Assembly: GCA_020746105.1 (NCBI GenBank)
Contig: CM036633.1
Location: 12,384,501 to 12,448,500 of the forward strand
From: Trogon surrucura
Lineage: Eukaryota; Chordata; Aves; Trogoniformes; Trogonidae
Direction: 5' to 3'
Length of the DNA: 64,000 nucleotides
Position numbers and translations under genes: made by a program. Shown piece by piece: positions 25,280-37,950 of this stretch. Numbering within the stretch: the first letter of the stretch is position 1; each line of letters opens with the position of its first letter. The notes beneath the pieces are model-generated. The model saw nothing but the letters and a program-made list of their open reading frames with translations, was not told the origin of the DNA and made no database searches.

Positions 25280-27179
25280 GCTGCATAGAGGCTGTGTGAG
25301 GTTGTGGCCTGTGCTGCAGTGCTCTAAGGTGTTGCAGGGACCTGAGCTCCTCTGGGTGCTGACAAATTCCATCTGGCTGCAATTCCCCCTGGAATTCTGT
25401 CCCAACACTTCCCAGGCCCCCCGCTCAAGAGAAAACACTTTCATCAGCACTTGGCTTTTTTTTTGACCTTTACCTCTCGCATCTCTTGGTTCTTTGGACT
25501 CCCAGGATCAGTTCTGTCATGTGTTTTAGGAGGAAACAGATCTTTGTGGCTTTGTTTAGGACAACAGCCTCGCGGAATCTTGCCACAGCATCGCAGAGAT
25601 GACTTCCTGCAGGTGATGCTTTAGCCAGGCTATCGTTCAGGCAAGCACAGCACTTCAGATGAAATGCAAAAGCTTCGGACTCAGGAGGAGACTGTTGTGG
25701 CTTGGGGGTATAAAATAAAAAGCATGCCGTATTAGGCAACTTAAAAGACCTAGCAGAGGTATTAGCTTAATCTCTCTTCTTTTAATCTTGCCTGATCTCA
25801 TTTACAAAAGGAGAAATTCCTGTATCTGCAACTGATTTCTGCCAGCTAGAGTCGGGAGGTCCGTCAGAGCCCTCCGGGGCCAGAGCTGGCTCGTGGGGTG
25901 ATGTCCTTGAGCCATCACCGTTCCTCCCTGGCAGCCCCCCACGACACTGGGAAGAGCCTTTGATGCAGGATGCGAATCCCAAAGCTGCACCCCTCCTCCT
26001 GTGTCTGTGTATAGGTGCAGACTCATAAATTACTGCTGTGTCCACGTGGTCTGTGAGGATGATGTCCGAAGCTGGGATTCATGAATTCAACAAACATGAA
26101 TTTGAGCCATTGGGAAAGCAGCACAGGATGGTGCTCATGACTGGAGGATGGAGCTCCAACGAGGTTGAAGCAATATTTTCTGAACTCTTTGTTGTTAGAC
26201 TGACTCTACCTCAGTTTTAACTGAGCAAGTGAACATGACACAAAGGATTAAATAAAGCAAAGATCTAACAACTGATGCAAGTCATCCGGGAGAGATTAAG
26301 GTAGTCAGACAAATGCACAAATCAGGTTACATGCAAAGGTAAAAGAGGGGATAAAGTTTGTCACAATCAAGGAACTGCCTCAGAAAATGGTGTTATGAAT
26401 GAATGTCACAGTAAAACTGAGCATCAGGCTGAGAAAATTCCTTTGGGGTCCTGCAAAGGGCTGTTTTCTCAGCAGCCTCCAGGGCGGATTCCCTGCTGTC
26501 CTGCCCTGATCCTTCAGCTGGAGGGGTGGTCACCCTTGGCCACCTTTCGACAGCAGCACGGGGCCAGTTTCCTCAGATCCCGCCTGCTAATGACTCGCAC
26601 ATTCATTTGTTTTCCTTTTTCTTTTGCTTTAAAGCAACATTGAGGGTGTTTAGGACTGAGGAGAGGATGTCCGCAGAGAAAACATCATGCAAACAACAGC
26701 AGCTAATTACGATGGTGATTATTATTAGTAACATCAAGCAGCAGCTGGGACTTGATTGATCAAAGATGACTGGGATGTCCAGGAGGCCTCAGAGCACTTT
26801 CCAAGGTCTGTTTTTGCCTTTTCTGTGGAGCCCGAGCAGCTGTCACCGGGACGCGGCAGGTTTGCACAGCCAGGTCCTGCTGACCCATTGCATGTCTCAC
26901 CAAGACTCTGCTGAGCAGGTACAACCCTTTCAGAGCTATCTGTAAGCAGCTGAATCTCAAAGGATACTACAGCTCCGGTTTGTCAAAACTCAACAAATAC
27001 CAGGGCTCCGTATTTAATATGGAGGCCCTATGGAAACTGCTCTTCCCTGCAGCAAGCCTAGGAGAGGGGGCTCTGAAACCATTCCCAACTCAGGCTTGAA
27101 TATGGGGCTAGAGTTTTCCTGACCATGTTGGTTGTTGATGGATGATCATTTGCCATCTTTTTTCCCTTGATACAAAAAA
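25280..27179. other. Unique non-coding sequence
   Basis: No gene is recognised. Overlapping 74-87 codon frames around 25.8-26.05 kb on the minus strand lack recognisable domains. Confidence 0.55.
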
Positions 27180-27440
27180 AAGCCAAGGGCATATAAATCA
27201 TATTTTCATGAAAGAGACCAGGTACGGAGATTTTGGTATTTGCCCTTAATTGCCTTCTCAGTTTTTGTTAGACAAGAAAGGATATTAACGGGATTGCGCA
27301 ATGGCCAATTAGTTTTAAAGGTCTTTAGTTCCATTACTTATCTGGAATAATTTGTAATCTTCCTTTGACAAAGGCAGCTGAGGAACCCTTCTTGATAATA
27401 ACACTGAATCAGGCTGCTAGAGCACATACCAATTAACATA
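27180..27440. promoter_or_regulatory. Candidate regulatory element with a perfect C/EBP palindrome
   Basis: This AT-rich unique stretch contains attgcgcaat at 27293-27302, the exact palindromic C/EBP consensus. It is followed by a ccaat box within ccaattag at 27305-27312 and a TCF/LEF-like cctttga at about 27362. There is no open frame and no repeat signature. The motif is directly visible; enhancer function is inference. Confidence 0.3.
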
Positions 27441-30400
27441 TACAAGGGATGTTACACCAAACAGAAATTCAATTTAACAGATCTCATGGTTCTAACCATA
27501 TCCCAATTATATTCATATCCTTCTGCAAGCTTCTGTTTTTTCCTCTTACCCTGTCTTCAGAGGTTCCAGCATGAATTTATCATGTTTCCTCTTGCTCTTG
27601 TTCATATGCAGCCTGTTCACTATCCACCATTTTTTCCATAATATTATTCAATTCCTTACTTCTTTACTGGTCCCTTATGATGCTGCTGGCTACAGAGGTG
27701 GAGGGAACTGTGTTATCAGGGAAGTGGGAGAAGACGTGCACACTCGGGCCCTTCCCCACATCTTAGGGGTATGTGATAAATGCACTGACTTTGCTGCTGA
27801 GTTGAAGCTGCATGAGTTGAATGAGACTAGTTCAGTAAAAAACTTACCTTTCCATATCTAACTCAACCAGGGCTCAGCATCCTGGGGAGAGGCAGCAGCA
27901 GCTGAAACTCAGGACACTGGGAGGGCTGCTGGCCTTTTCTGCCACTTGAGCAGAATAGAAGAACCTGAAGTGCAGACCCTTTCACACTTACACAGGGCAG
28001 CAGCTATTTGCGCCAGTCCTTTCCCATGCTCTGACCTATCACATCTTGGGCATTTGCCAGCTACTGGGTTTCTTTCTCTCTTTTAATCCATTAAAAAGAC
28101 AGATGGATGCCTGTAAAAAGGTCTTTTAAAGAAGTATAATATCACTGCCCTTGCTATAATGCAAATGGGAATAATTTTTTTTTGCCTTTGACCACGGGAA
28201 AAGATTTGAGAGGAAAAAAAACCATCAAGTGGAACAAAGAAAGCAAGCGTGGATTGAAGACTCTCTATATAGAGTCAACTGTATCCCCTAATAGGAAGTA
28301 AAATTCTCATTGGTGAGCTGTTGTTACTTTAAAAACTAGAGGCTGAAATCAGTTCATAAGGAGCTGAGCCACTTAAGTGCATCTGCAGCCAAAGCACATT
28401 CTTATTACAGCACCTGCCTGTCTGGGCTATCTCTGACAGTTTCTTCCCAGCCTTCTCTAGGCATATCAAGGAAAATCTTTTTCAACTGAGGATCCTGTGG
28501 TAAGTGGAGGTTTTCTCCTCTTTATGCTGTGCAGATTACATCGGGTTTTTTTATATAGTATGGGAGACACCTAAATGTTTTCCTAGCCCTAGTCAGTAAA
28601 GAGCCAGCCACAGCAGGTGGCATCATGAAACAGAGGACGAAGCAACTTAGCAACCAAAAGAGCCAGAGGGACTTAAGTTTATGCCTTTTTCTCCTTCTCA
28701 CACCCATAAACCTGTGCTGGAGAGAGCAATGATGTGGCATTGCGTCTATCTTCTTGTTTTCTTTCCTTCTGTATTTATTTATTTAGAAGCCACGAAGATT
28801 TCTTAACAGCACTTGCGAGTGTCAACGATCAGAATGCAATGCCACGGAGCCCGAAATCAGCTGTCACCTCTCAAACGCCTCTGCAGTGCTGAAAGTGTCA
28901 AACAAGTTTGTCGAAACGTGGGCAGGTGCCTGCACACAAAGCGTTCCTCTGGGGCTGGGTTCTGATACCTGTGCTCGTACTAAATGTCGCCTCTTTCTGT
29001 AGGTAGCAAAGGCAGCAAAATCTGCTGCTTTGAAAAAAATCAAAACAGGCAGAAAGATGTGGAGCCAACACATCTCTGTTACATGGCAGGTTCTGCTTCT
29101 TGTTGGTCATTGTACTGCTGTAAAAATTCAAACCAATTTAAACACGTCTTTGTGCCAGTGAGCTGGCAAAGCTGCGCTGGCTTGAGGGAGATCAGGGCTT
29201 GGTCTAAGTATATGTGGAAAGGGCTGTGTTTTTTTCCTCTGCATCAGTTGCTCACCTGTAGAAATACGGGAGCATTTCTTCCCTTTGCCAGCCTCCCTCA
29301 GGCTGCTTCAATCAACCAGTGAATTTTCTGTGGCAGAGACCACCTCTGCTAATGCACCTGCCCATCAGGGATGGGACCAGATGCCTGGTTTGGATCCCAT
29401 ATCTCAGAGGCTGCACAGAGCACCCTGAAATGTGGATGGGCACACGGGGCCAGGCCTTTGTGTGTCCAGGTTGAGCTGCTCCCAGGAAGGTGACATTTGC
29501 TTTCAAGGCTCCTCACCCCATGCTGTGTGGCTCCAAGTGTCTCCCCATGCACGAGGTACCAGCTCTGCAGCAAATGCCATCCCTGTGTCTCCTGCAGGTT
29601 CCAGACTGGCAGGTACAATTCAAAAAAGAAAGAGAGAAGGACTCCATGGAAGTGCTCACAGAAAGAAAGGTTAATTCTTGAGCTTAGTCCTCATAAGACA
29701 CAGAAGAACATGATATTCCTTGTTATGACGGGAGGAAAAAGCTTTGGTGAACAGTCACACTTCACAGACAACAGAAACTCCAAACACAACACACACAAGT
29801 GTAGGAACCAGGTTTCCTCAGTGCCACACTTCATAAAACTCCTTAGTATATACTGTGCCTCGCAGGATTTATTGTCACCTGGTCCACGTCCGATGCAGAG
29901 CGTTGACCTGGGAGTCATGAATCCACAACTTCCATTTCTATTTCTTCCACAGGGACAAGGTGGACTGACTTCCATCCAAGTGATTTAAATGAGACACCAG
30001 GGAACCGTGATTTAAATCATTGATGTTTGCTTTTTTACATTGGCAGGAGAAGCAACTTCAATGATGTACGGTCCAACTGCCGTGGCTGAAATCTAAATTC
30101 CTGGAATATTCCCTCTAGATAATCTCTAAAGTTCATGTATTTGCCTCTGGCTGGTGAGCAGCACATGAGGGAGCAGATTCTTGGCACGGCCGGGCAGTTT
30201 GGAGCTGCTGCGCTTGTATTGGCAGCCTGCAATAGGCAGCTTGGAGTAAAGGTGCCAAACGGGGTGGTAGTAAGTACCTCTTGGCTTCTGCTGAGCAGAG
30301 GACTAAAAGGAGGAGTTGGAAAGTGCAGGAAGGCGGTTGGCAGGATTGCTGGAGGTGGGAGGGGGGTGTCTGAGCAGTGGCTGCCCTGCGGCGGGATCGG

Positions 30401-31380
30401 GGCAGGAATGAGTTGAGATGCTCACGCAGGCGGGACAGGGGCAGTGTGAGCCAAACACAGCCCAGGAATTTAGGATTTTCAAACATGGATATGAAGGTGT
30501 TCAGAGGAAAAAATACAAGCCTGGATGGATGGACAATTAACAGTGTAGATATACAATTAATTAATTTTTTTTTTCACACAGAAAACATTGACAATTTTGA
30601 TACATAATTAGCAACCAGATGGTTGATGTTCAAGATGGCCTTTCTGTTTTCTGCTAGCTGGAGGAGTGCCCTATGTCTAGACATAGTGATTGAAACAAGT
30701 GTGTTGTTTATCCATGCAGTAATCAACTCTTTATTTTTACATTTTGCAACCTTAAAAATGGTGAATGACATGTCAGTGGAGAATCAGCTTCTCACGTGGA
30801 ATGTGTTTCAGGCTGTACTTGGATGAGAAGTGGGACTTAAGGATGAGAAAAGACAGGATTTTGCTTATGCCTCTTATTCATGAAATAACAGTTCATCAAG
30901 GTAGTGAGTGTAAAATACAGTGAATGAGGGCAGTATTTCTGGTCATCTATGATGTAGTTTTAGAAAAGAGATCTCTCACTTCTAATTCATTCACACCCTT
31001 GAATTGAACAGATCCTGACTTTTTGACTTCTAGAGCTGGCTAGTCACTACTAAAGTAGTTGAATAAGCTGAAATTAAGAAAAACAGTCCTTTAGTTCCTT
31101 CAAAAGTGACCACGCTTTTACTCACTGTTGTGACCATCAGTTCTAGGTGAGACAGGTTAGTAGGTTTGACCTCCTTTGATCGGCAATAACGTGACTTCCA
31201 GATAGAGTGTTTTTAATGTAAGGTGTGTAATAGATGTGTACATGGTCAACACTGAATCTTGGAATCTAAATAGACTTTTGTGGTTTTCAATCAAAAAGTG
31301 TGTATGGTTTGTAAATGTGACTGTACTTTCAAAAAGTTATTTTTCTACTTCCACTATTATCATCCTGGCATGCTCTTGCA
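27441..31380. other. Unique non-coding sequence, locally GC-rich at 30.2-30.45 kb
   Basis: Overlapping short frames on both strands occur at 28.5-30.5 kb. A G-rich patch (ggaggtgggaggggggtg and nearby) at about 30350-30370 could form a G-quadruplex. It is too short and CpG-poor to be called a CpG island. No gene is recognised. Confidence 0.5.
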
Positions 31381-31435
31381 GGCAACCCTTCCTCTTTCCT
31401 GTTTTTCTTTCTCCATCTGCAAAGTGGAGAAGACG
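31381..31435 (+). repeat. Possible MIR/L2-like fossil
   Basis: The run tttctttctccatctgcaaa followed by gtggaga resembles the ancient SINE/LINE signature tttcctcatctgtaaaatgggga. The match is short and diverged, so it could be chance. Confidence 0.25.
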
Positions 31436-32884
31436 TTTACCATATGTGTATAGCCCAGTGGGATTCTGTAGTTCGAAACCTGCAATTAATCCTAACTACT
31501 ATTATTGCTTCATTTCAGATGACGCTTTTCACACCTTGTGTTATCGAAGCAGCACGACACGCATCTCACCGTCCCCTCCCCATTGTGTGCAGCATCCCCT
31601 GCCTTCCCAGATCACGCAGAGATGATTAACACCACCTGACACAATAGCAGTTCCCTGACATGGCTTCCTGAGGTATTTTGTGAATGCAATCAGCTTCAGA
31701 AAAACCTACTAGTGGGGAGAGGTACAGCCACGCCTCACCCGTGTGGGTCGACGCAATCCCCGATGGTGTTTGGTGCCGTGCGTTTCAGGGCCAAGCACTC
31801 GATGGTGTGGAGCGCTCTGTTCTTCTCTATCTCCTGGCTCCATCCCTGTAGCCATGGCAATCCTGTGTCCTGTGAAAGATGCGGCTGGCACAGAGCGCAG
31901 CGCATCCTCCTTGTCCCCTACAACAGGAATCCAAGGAGCAGGAACCACTTTCTCTCACCATGGTGGCGCTAACACAGAGTGTGGTGTGCTCTTCTCCTCT
32001 CCCCCTCAGCTGCCTGCCCTCCTCAAGCTCTCCTTCATACACACACCCGTCTAAGGGAGGGGAAAACAGACAAATATTAATAATTGTATTATGAGTTCCA
32101 CAGCCAGGAAGCTTGACTGGCCGTTTTATCATTGATATGATAATGTGGTGAGTAGAGAAGATACCATCAGAAGTTGCTTTCATCTCTGGAGATGGTGAAT
32201 AACTAGATATGTATCTTAGACTTGACAAGGATTCTCACTGAAGGCTTTTCTGAAAGTCTGGCTCGTATGTATCTTTTGAAATTTGTTAACGCCCCACTCC
32301 CTCTCCCCAGCGAGGGACCGTAATTGTGGAGTAGCTTCAAAGAGCTCTGCTCTGCCTTCTTGTGTCTCTGAGGGAGGCTGGGCACTGGGGCTCATTTACC
32401 AAACTACCTGTTAGGAGAACACAGAGCTATTAGAGCATATCTATTTCAAACACTGTGACCAAAGAGAACAGTAACACTTTGGCCTCGGTGGCTCTTTTCA
32501 TGTGTGTATCTCAAAGTGCTTTGGCGTCACTAATTTGAAGCAGAAACCTCACTAATTAGCATTTATATCTGGGATCGAGAGATGTGTTTTGCGAGTCAGC
32601 AAAGATACAAACAGTCCTGATTTAACACCAGATGAGGGATAATGTATGGCAGTGTAGGTTTTGTTCGTTTCTTTTAAAAATCTCAGTTCACTTTGATTAC
32701 AGAGAAGGCTCTGCAGCCCAGCTTTACATGGCAGGGTCTCTAATTTGAAAGGGAGGACCAAGCATAGTCTTGAAATACTTGTGCCCAATTCCCTTCTCTC
32801 CTTGAAGTTACACAGATGTGGAGGAGGGTTCTGATGTTAAATGAAGATTTGTTTTTTTCCCTGTGTCATCTGCCGTGTCAGTAA
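31436..32884. other. Unique non-coding sequence, GC-richer at 31.7-32.05 kb
   Basis: The 31.7-32.05 kb patch is GC-richer than its surroundings and has overlapping frames on both strands (longest about 133 codons, minus). It ends near an acceptor-like cctctccccctcag at about 31996-32010. No product is recognisable. Confidence 0.5.
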
Positions 32885-32975
32885 TTGGCAACTGAACCCG
32901 GAGAAGTTTGATGCTGAACGTGGCCTAACTCAGAACCACGGAAATTTTTGTATGCTCTATGTTGGAAAACGGGCT
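32885..32975 (+). repeat. Unidentified segment similar to 13862-13955 (copy 2)
   Basis: It carries the same 16-mer (32902-32917) and spaced downstream matches (ccacg, aattt, tatgctct) as the segment at 13.87 kb. This copy lies about 85 bases upstream of a CR1 tail, whereas copy 1 has no CR1 tail nearby, so the shared part is unlikely to be CR1 itself. Confidence 0.35.
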
Positions 32976-33057
32976 TTTACAGAAGACTTTGACTTGGTAA
33001 TTTATGAGCAGGGTTGATCTGCAGATCGAGGACCAGCCTTTATTTGTGGTGACCAGT

Positions 33058-33128
33058 GCCTACTGCAGGGGGATTGGACTAGATGACGTTTAAGTTCCCT
33101 TCCAACCCAACACGTTCCACAATTCTGT
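33058..33128 (+). mobile_element. CR1 LINE 3'-end fragment
   Basis: The order gcagggggattggactagat, then gacgttt, then aagttcccttccaaccca, then ccacaattctgtggg is the sense CR1 3' end. The copy is short, 5'-truncated and diverged. Its 5' limit is uncertain; the bases from 33014 may also belong. Confidence 0.85.
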
Positions 33129-33599
33129 GGGTTGCAGAGAAGCTGCTCTCAGTAACATCAATTGATAATGGGCTTCATGGCACGTGCTAATGGGGGCTCC
33201 AGTGACCTGAGTGCAGAGCAAGACTCGCTGCAGAGCCTGTCCTGCCAAATAGCTCTTTATACCACTGCAGCACTCAGCAGGATGAAATGGGGGACAAAAA
33301 CCACTTCTTCACCTTAAAAAAATACTGGTTTGCATTTCAGCTCATTTGCCTTATCCTTTGTTGTCAGCATCCAAAGCACAAATGATCTGAACAAACCCGA
33401 GGAGGTCTGTGTGGACAGCTGGGAAGAGGAGAAGCCTCTGGATCAGGAGGGCTGGAGGTCTTGAGGTCATTATCTCCCCAAAGGCTGTCACTTGGGAAAC
33501 CAAAGTGCGTGAGTTTAAATGCAGTTGTGCAGGGATTCAGCTGGCAGAACTGCTGGTTGTGCTATGCCTGATTCAGGTCTTTTGCTTCCATTGCTAGAC
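33129..33599. other. Unique non-coding sequence
   Basis: Nothing is recognised. Confidence 0.5.
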
Positions 33600-34100
33600 C
33601 CAACAAGCAAAGCCTAATAAGTCCCCGAAATACAGTGGTATGATAATGAAGAATGCTGTGCAGCACTTAGCAATAGAAAAGCATGGGTAATGAGGGACTT
33701 AATTTGGAACATATCATTTGTCGGATAATTTGGAGGCACATCTCAAAACAGTGCAGAAAAATGGAGTTTGCTGCACCAGCTGAAGTCACCCCAAATGTTC
33801 ATTCTTTGTTGTAAATCCCTTTTTAAATCTAAGCCTTCAGAAAAGAACCTGGAACCAATAAATGCCATAAAAGAATAAATGTTCACAAGGCATATTTTGG
33901 GTTTGGTTCAAACACAATATTAGAAAGCTGAATTAATTGTATTTGTATCAAACCCAAATATATTTTATGAAACAATGAAGCCTCTTAAATGGCTAACTGC
34001 TGCCCAGAATATATTTTCACTGAACCAAACAAGATAACAGCATATCCCTCTTAAATTGGTCAGGAGAACTGGCTGCCAAATGACAATTCTGTGCCCCGTA
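33600..34100. promoter_or_regulatory. Candidate conserved non-coding element
   Basis: About 500 bases of AT-rich unique sequence with no repeat signature and no open frame, and with motifs such as gaattaattg and aataaatg. Composition resembles vertebrate conserved non-coding DNA. Not tested by alignment. Confidence 0.2.
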
Positions 34101-34689
34101 TTTATTCACCATCTGTGACTTCCACATCAATTTGCTCATTTTAAAAATCAAAACTTGGGGTTTTTTTTCTCTCCCCTCTCTCCCTTATCCCTTCTCTTCC
34201 AGAGCTGCAGGGTAAGTCTGAAAACCAAGCTATGTTGTCCTTGCTGCTGCAGAAGTGGTTTCTGCTGGTGATGCAAGAGGCGTGATGGATAGTGGCTTGT
34301 TCCTCTGCAGCCCTGGTGTCCTTGTGGTGTGTGCAGGAGGGAAGGCTGGTTTATGCCAACAGGCTACAGGTGGGAAGCAACTGATGGGGATTCCCTTGGG
34401 TGCCCCATCTTTCCCCAAATGAATGGTAGAGAGCCCAAGAGGGAAATGAGAGAACGAAGTTTGCCCATCTGTGGCATCCTTTATCAGCCAAAGAGGCTGC
34501 ATTTGCTTGATAAATGCTGGCTTATGTAGGAAGGAACCAACTTGTGAGAAAGAGGAGAGTTAGGGAAATTGTTTCTGGGTTCTAGTGATCCGACATCACT
34601 GCACCTCTTCTGTTCTTCAAAAAACACTCAGTGTTTTATGAGTGAAGAGTATTCATGGTGCCACATAGCAAGTTCATCATCCATCTGCC
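34101..34689. other. Unique non-coding sequence with a pyrimidine tract
   Basis: A strong T/C tract at 34161-34201 ends in cttctcttccag, which resembles a 3' splice acceptor. The following sequence has no frame that I can assign. Confidence 0.5.
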
Positions 34690-34770
34690 ACAGGCAGGGA
34701 GCAGGCAAGACCCGGAGCAGGGATTGAACCTGAAGGATGTGGCACTAACTGAGCAGAGCCTTTTTCACCT
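34690..34770 (-). repeat. Possible MIR/ancient SINE fossil with a B-box-like core
   Basis: The run agcagggattgaacctgaag followed by gatgtggcactaac resembles the reverse complement of the tRNA-derived region of MIR-type SINEs (ggttcaatccc matches the Pol III B box with one transition). Only the core is recognisable. Confidence 0.35.
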
Positions 34771-36939
34771 GTCTCGTAACACAAGAAACGTTGGGTCACT
34801 CAGAGACATTAAAGGCAAGAAATGCTGCTTCCCGCAGAGTGTAGTCAAGCAGTGACCCTTCCCCACCACCACTGCTGAGAGGTCAAGGAGCCAAACCTGG
34901 TGCTGAATTTTAGGGGTGACTCTTGCATGGTGTATTACCTATGTACTCATCAGAGTGCCCAAAGCTGAGGCTATAAAGGAATGTAAACAGAATTAAATTT
35001 GCAGAAAGAATTTCTCTGGCTCCTCCATCCCCATTTTTTTTTTTTTTTGCATCCCTCCATTTGTAACATTGCACATCTGTTACTATCGTAGCAGACTGGA
35101 GTATTTTTACCCTGAGCTGATATTGGCCACTCTCAGAGAGAAATCGATGCACTACAGCCAAGCCAGGGCTCCTGCATTTGAGAAAAGACAGCTACTATCA
35201 ATGCATCAAAGCAGTTCATGCTTGGCTTAGAGGTCTCAAATTGTAAATAACACCGGTACATTTAAATTCCAAGCAGAGTTTATGATTGAGCCATAGATAA
35301 ATACATTCTCTCACAATTACACATTACTGGTAGGCTGATCTCTTGCAATTCCAGAGGGTGGATCAGTTAAACACTCCTTACGTCTGTTTGTTGGAGCTGG
35401 AGCAGAGCTGGAAAGCAGGGTTGCTTAGCACAGGTTTTCCCCGAGTAGCTTGACAAGACTCTGAGCTTCATCCATCCTTCTGGTTTTATTTGACACGAAC
35501 TCGTTTTGAAGCAAGCAGGTAACTATCTCTCAGCACAGCTTGCACAAAATGCAGCCCTGAAACTTGGGCTCAGATTTGATGAACCTCTCCAAACTGCTCT
35601 GTGAAACTGATGTGAATGCAAGCATTTCTGACAAGCCCCAAGAACGGATGTGTTTTGCTTTGATTTTATGTTGCGCTGCGCATAATTTTGATGGCTCTAA
35701 ATCAGAAACCTATCTGAACGTTCTTTGCTATAGACATGAGGTGGAAGCTTCACAAGAAAAGGCTACCTCATGCCATTGCTCGTACTCGACAGGCTTTATG
35801 GGAAACACCAGCAGGACCATTTTTTTCTGGGAGGTGTTGGGATACTTCCATGCCTTCCTCTGCTAAGGCTATTTTAACTGTGGCCATGAATCAGTTTGTC
35901 TTTTGGGTGGAAGGCTCATTCGGTTGTCCTTTTATCTTCACCCTGTCTACACAGCTCTTCTGCAGATGGGAAGAGAAAGTTGTCAGCTGGAGGCAGCAGC
36001 TGGCAGGATGGAGACGACGTGAACATGGGTGCGGGGGTGTTGCTTGCCTGCCTGAACCGGGATCAAGTCAAATGAACGGTGCGGTAAGAGGAGATGAAGG
36101 GGAAAGGAAACACTCTGCCAGGCAATTTTCTTGGAGGAATACAATTACACAAGGAGTGATTGACAAATTAGAAGCACTTTGCACCTAATTTTAATGTGTT
36201 CGGATCTTAGGGAGGAGAAATATGTTAAGTTTCAAATTACCCACTTTACCAGTTGCTGCCTTCTCTAAAATCAAAATCAACCTAGGCATTTGGTACTAAA
36301 TCTTAAAGAAACAAATTGCTTTCTATGGTACACTGCATTCTTAAAACAGCTTTATTTCAAAGTCCAGCTGAGCAAGTTAATTTAAGCGGTGAACTGGTCC
36401 ATGACAGTTGAGCACTTGTTATTGAGACCAGTTACTTCTATGAGAACAAATCACACTGCCAGGTAAACTTAAGCTAAACTTGACCTTGGGCTCTAACTCA
36501 AAGCCATCTGATGTCCATGAGAGGCTTTCAATTGACTTAATGGCTCCCGAAGTAGATCTCAGGTGACACCAGCAATCAGTGGTGGCCTCGCTTGATTTAC
36601 TAGGACGAGTGACCCGTGTTCCCAGAAGAGAAGGAGTGATTTCCCAAAGTTCTCTTTTCCTCTGCTCATCCAGGGGACAGCTATTCTTGCACTAGCCCGG
36701 GCACCGTCCTACAGCTGGTTATATGCCTCTGCCCAGAGGGAACCTCCTGGAGGAATCTGATATCTGGATGCTATGCCTTTAGTCTATATGTCTACATATA
36801 TACGCATGTGCTGGTCCCAATGTCCGAGCTTGTGAGGCAGAGGGAAGCTCTGAAGCCAGGCTTTAAATCTCTTCAAGCTGGGCTGCTCCTCGGCCTCTCT
36901 TTGAGGCTGTTTCCCATGACCTCAGTCCTTGCAGGCCTA
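34771..36939. other. Unique non-coding sequence
   Basis: A T tract lies at 35034-35049. Overlapping plus-strand frames at 35564-36188 (100 and 150 codons) have no recognised domain. Confidence 0.5.
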
Positions 36940-37300
36940 CTGGCAATAAGATGTGTCTGTTTTATTTAATGTAAGTGATCTGAAATAGCCAGTTCAACAT
37001 CCCAATTTAGTAATGAGACTTATTGAAGCTTATGAGCTGCCTTGGCTTGCAACACAATTAAATTTGAGGAAATGGAAAATATTCCAGTGAGGCTGGTGGA
37101 TTTGTAATACTATTTGAGGCTTAATGCATAATAAACCCCTGCCATTTAAAGTTTAATATAATATGCAACAGCCCTAAATGACCAGTAAAAACATTATGCA
37201 AATTTTTAAGGAAGTTAGTGCTTCCTGTAAATGACGATTTATCAATGGCTTGTAAACAAAGGGCTTTCCTCATGGTTACGAACCAAAGAAAATACAGAAA
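36940..37300. promoter_or_regulatory. Candidate conserved non-coding element with octamer and forkhead motifs
   Basis: AT-rich unique sequence with a perfect POU octamer atgcaaat at 37196-37203, a forkhead-type tgtaaaca at 37251-37258 and several TTTAAT/AATTAA cores. It has no open frame and no repeat similarity. Motifs are seen directly; enhancer activity is inferred. Confidence 0.3.
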
Positions 37301-37559
37301 TGAGCTGGCATAAAGGGGTTGTAGAAACACGAGGTCAACAGAAAGCTGTACAGTAGAAGTCATTGTGGGCCTTCCTTTCAGCCAGGGAAGGAGAGTAGTG
37401 CACTATTATTTCTGTGTGCTGACAGGCTACATTCAGCCTCCCTCCCCTACAAAAAGATTTACTTTGAAATAATGAGATTTTTTGTAAGCATAGTGTCTGC
37501 AAGTTTACTCTTTTCCACTTTGGGTATTTGTTAAACATTTTTAAGCTTTTATTTGTAAA
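37301..37559. other. Unique non-coding sequence
   Basis: Nothing is recognised. Confidence 0.5.
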
Positions 37560-37950
37560 CACTAAGGGTAAAACCCGCCACATTTATTGTCAGTACACAT
37601 CTTGCATTCGCACATGAATCATAAGGCTTATTTTTTCTTTTTTGGGCAGTGTGGGTAGTGCTGGGCCTCAAGAGACAATCCCATCGCATCCAAGTGCCTA
37701 ACGTTGGAACGGGCTGTGAAAAATGTTTTGACTATTATGGAGCCCCTTTTACAGTCGTGCCATCAATTCAGTACGAGGAGATATTTTATTTTAAATGCGC
37801 TATGAAGACACGGAGGCATTTGCATTGTTAATTTCTCAGATGTCAAACAAACACCATTATTGCAAAATGAATGCAGCTACCCAGCTGAGAAACAGATCCA
37901 TTCACTGCAAATAAGCGCAACTTTAAAAATGAATGAGTTCTACTGACTGC
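37560..37950. promoter_or_regulatory. Candidate conserved element or terminal-exon-like stretch
   Basis: A polypyrimidine tract ending in ttttttgggcag at about 37628-37649 precedes an open frame of about 60 codons that stops at 37831. The frame shows no recognisable domain. Within it lies a reversed octamer atttgcat (37818-37825) overlapping a SOX-like attgtt (37824-37829). The stretch could be a conserved enhancer, a lineage-specific exon or chance; I favour a non-coding element. Confidence 0.25.

Noticed and set aside
30300..30430. Possible CpG island or promoter
   Set aside because: Locally G-rich but too short and with few CpGs compared with an avian CpG island.
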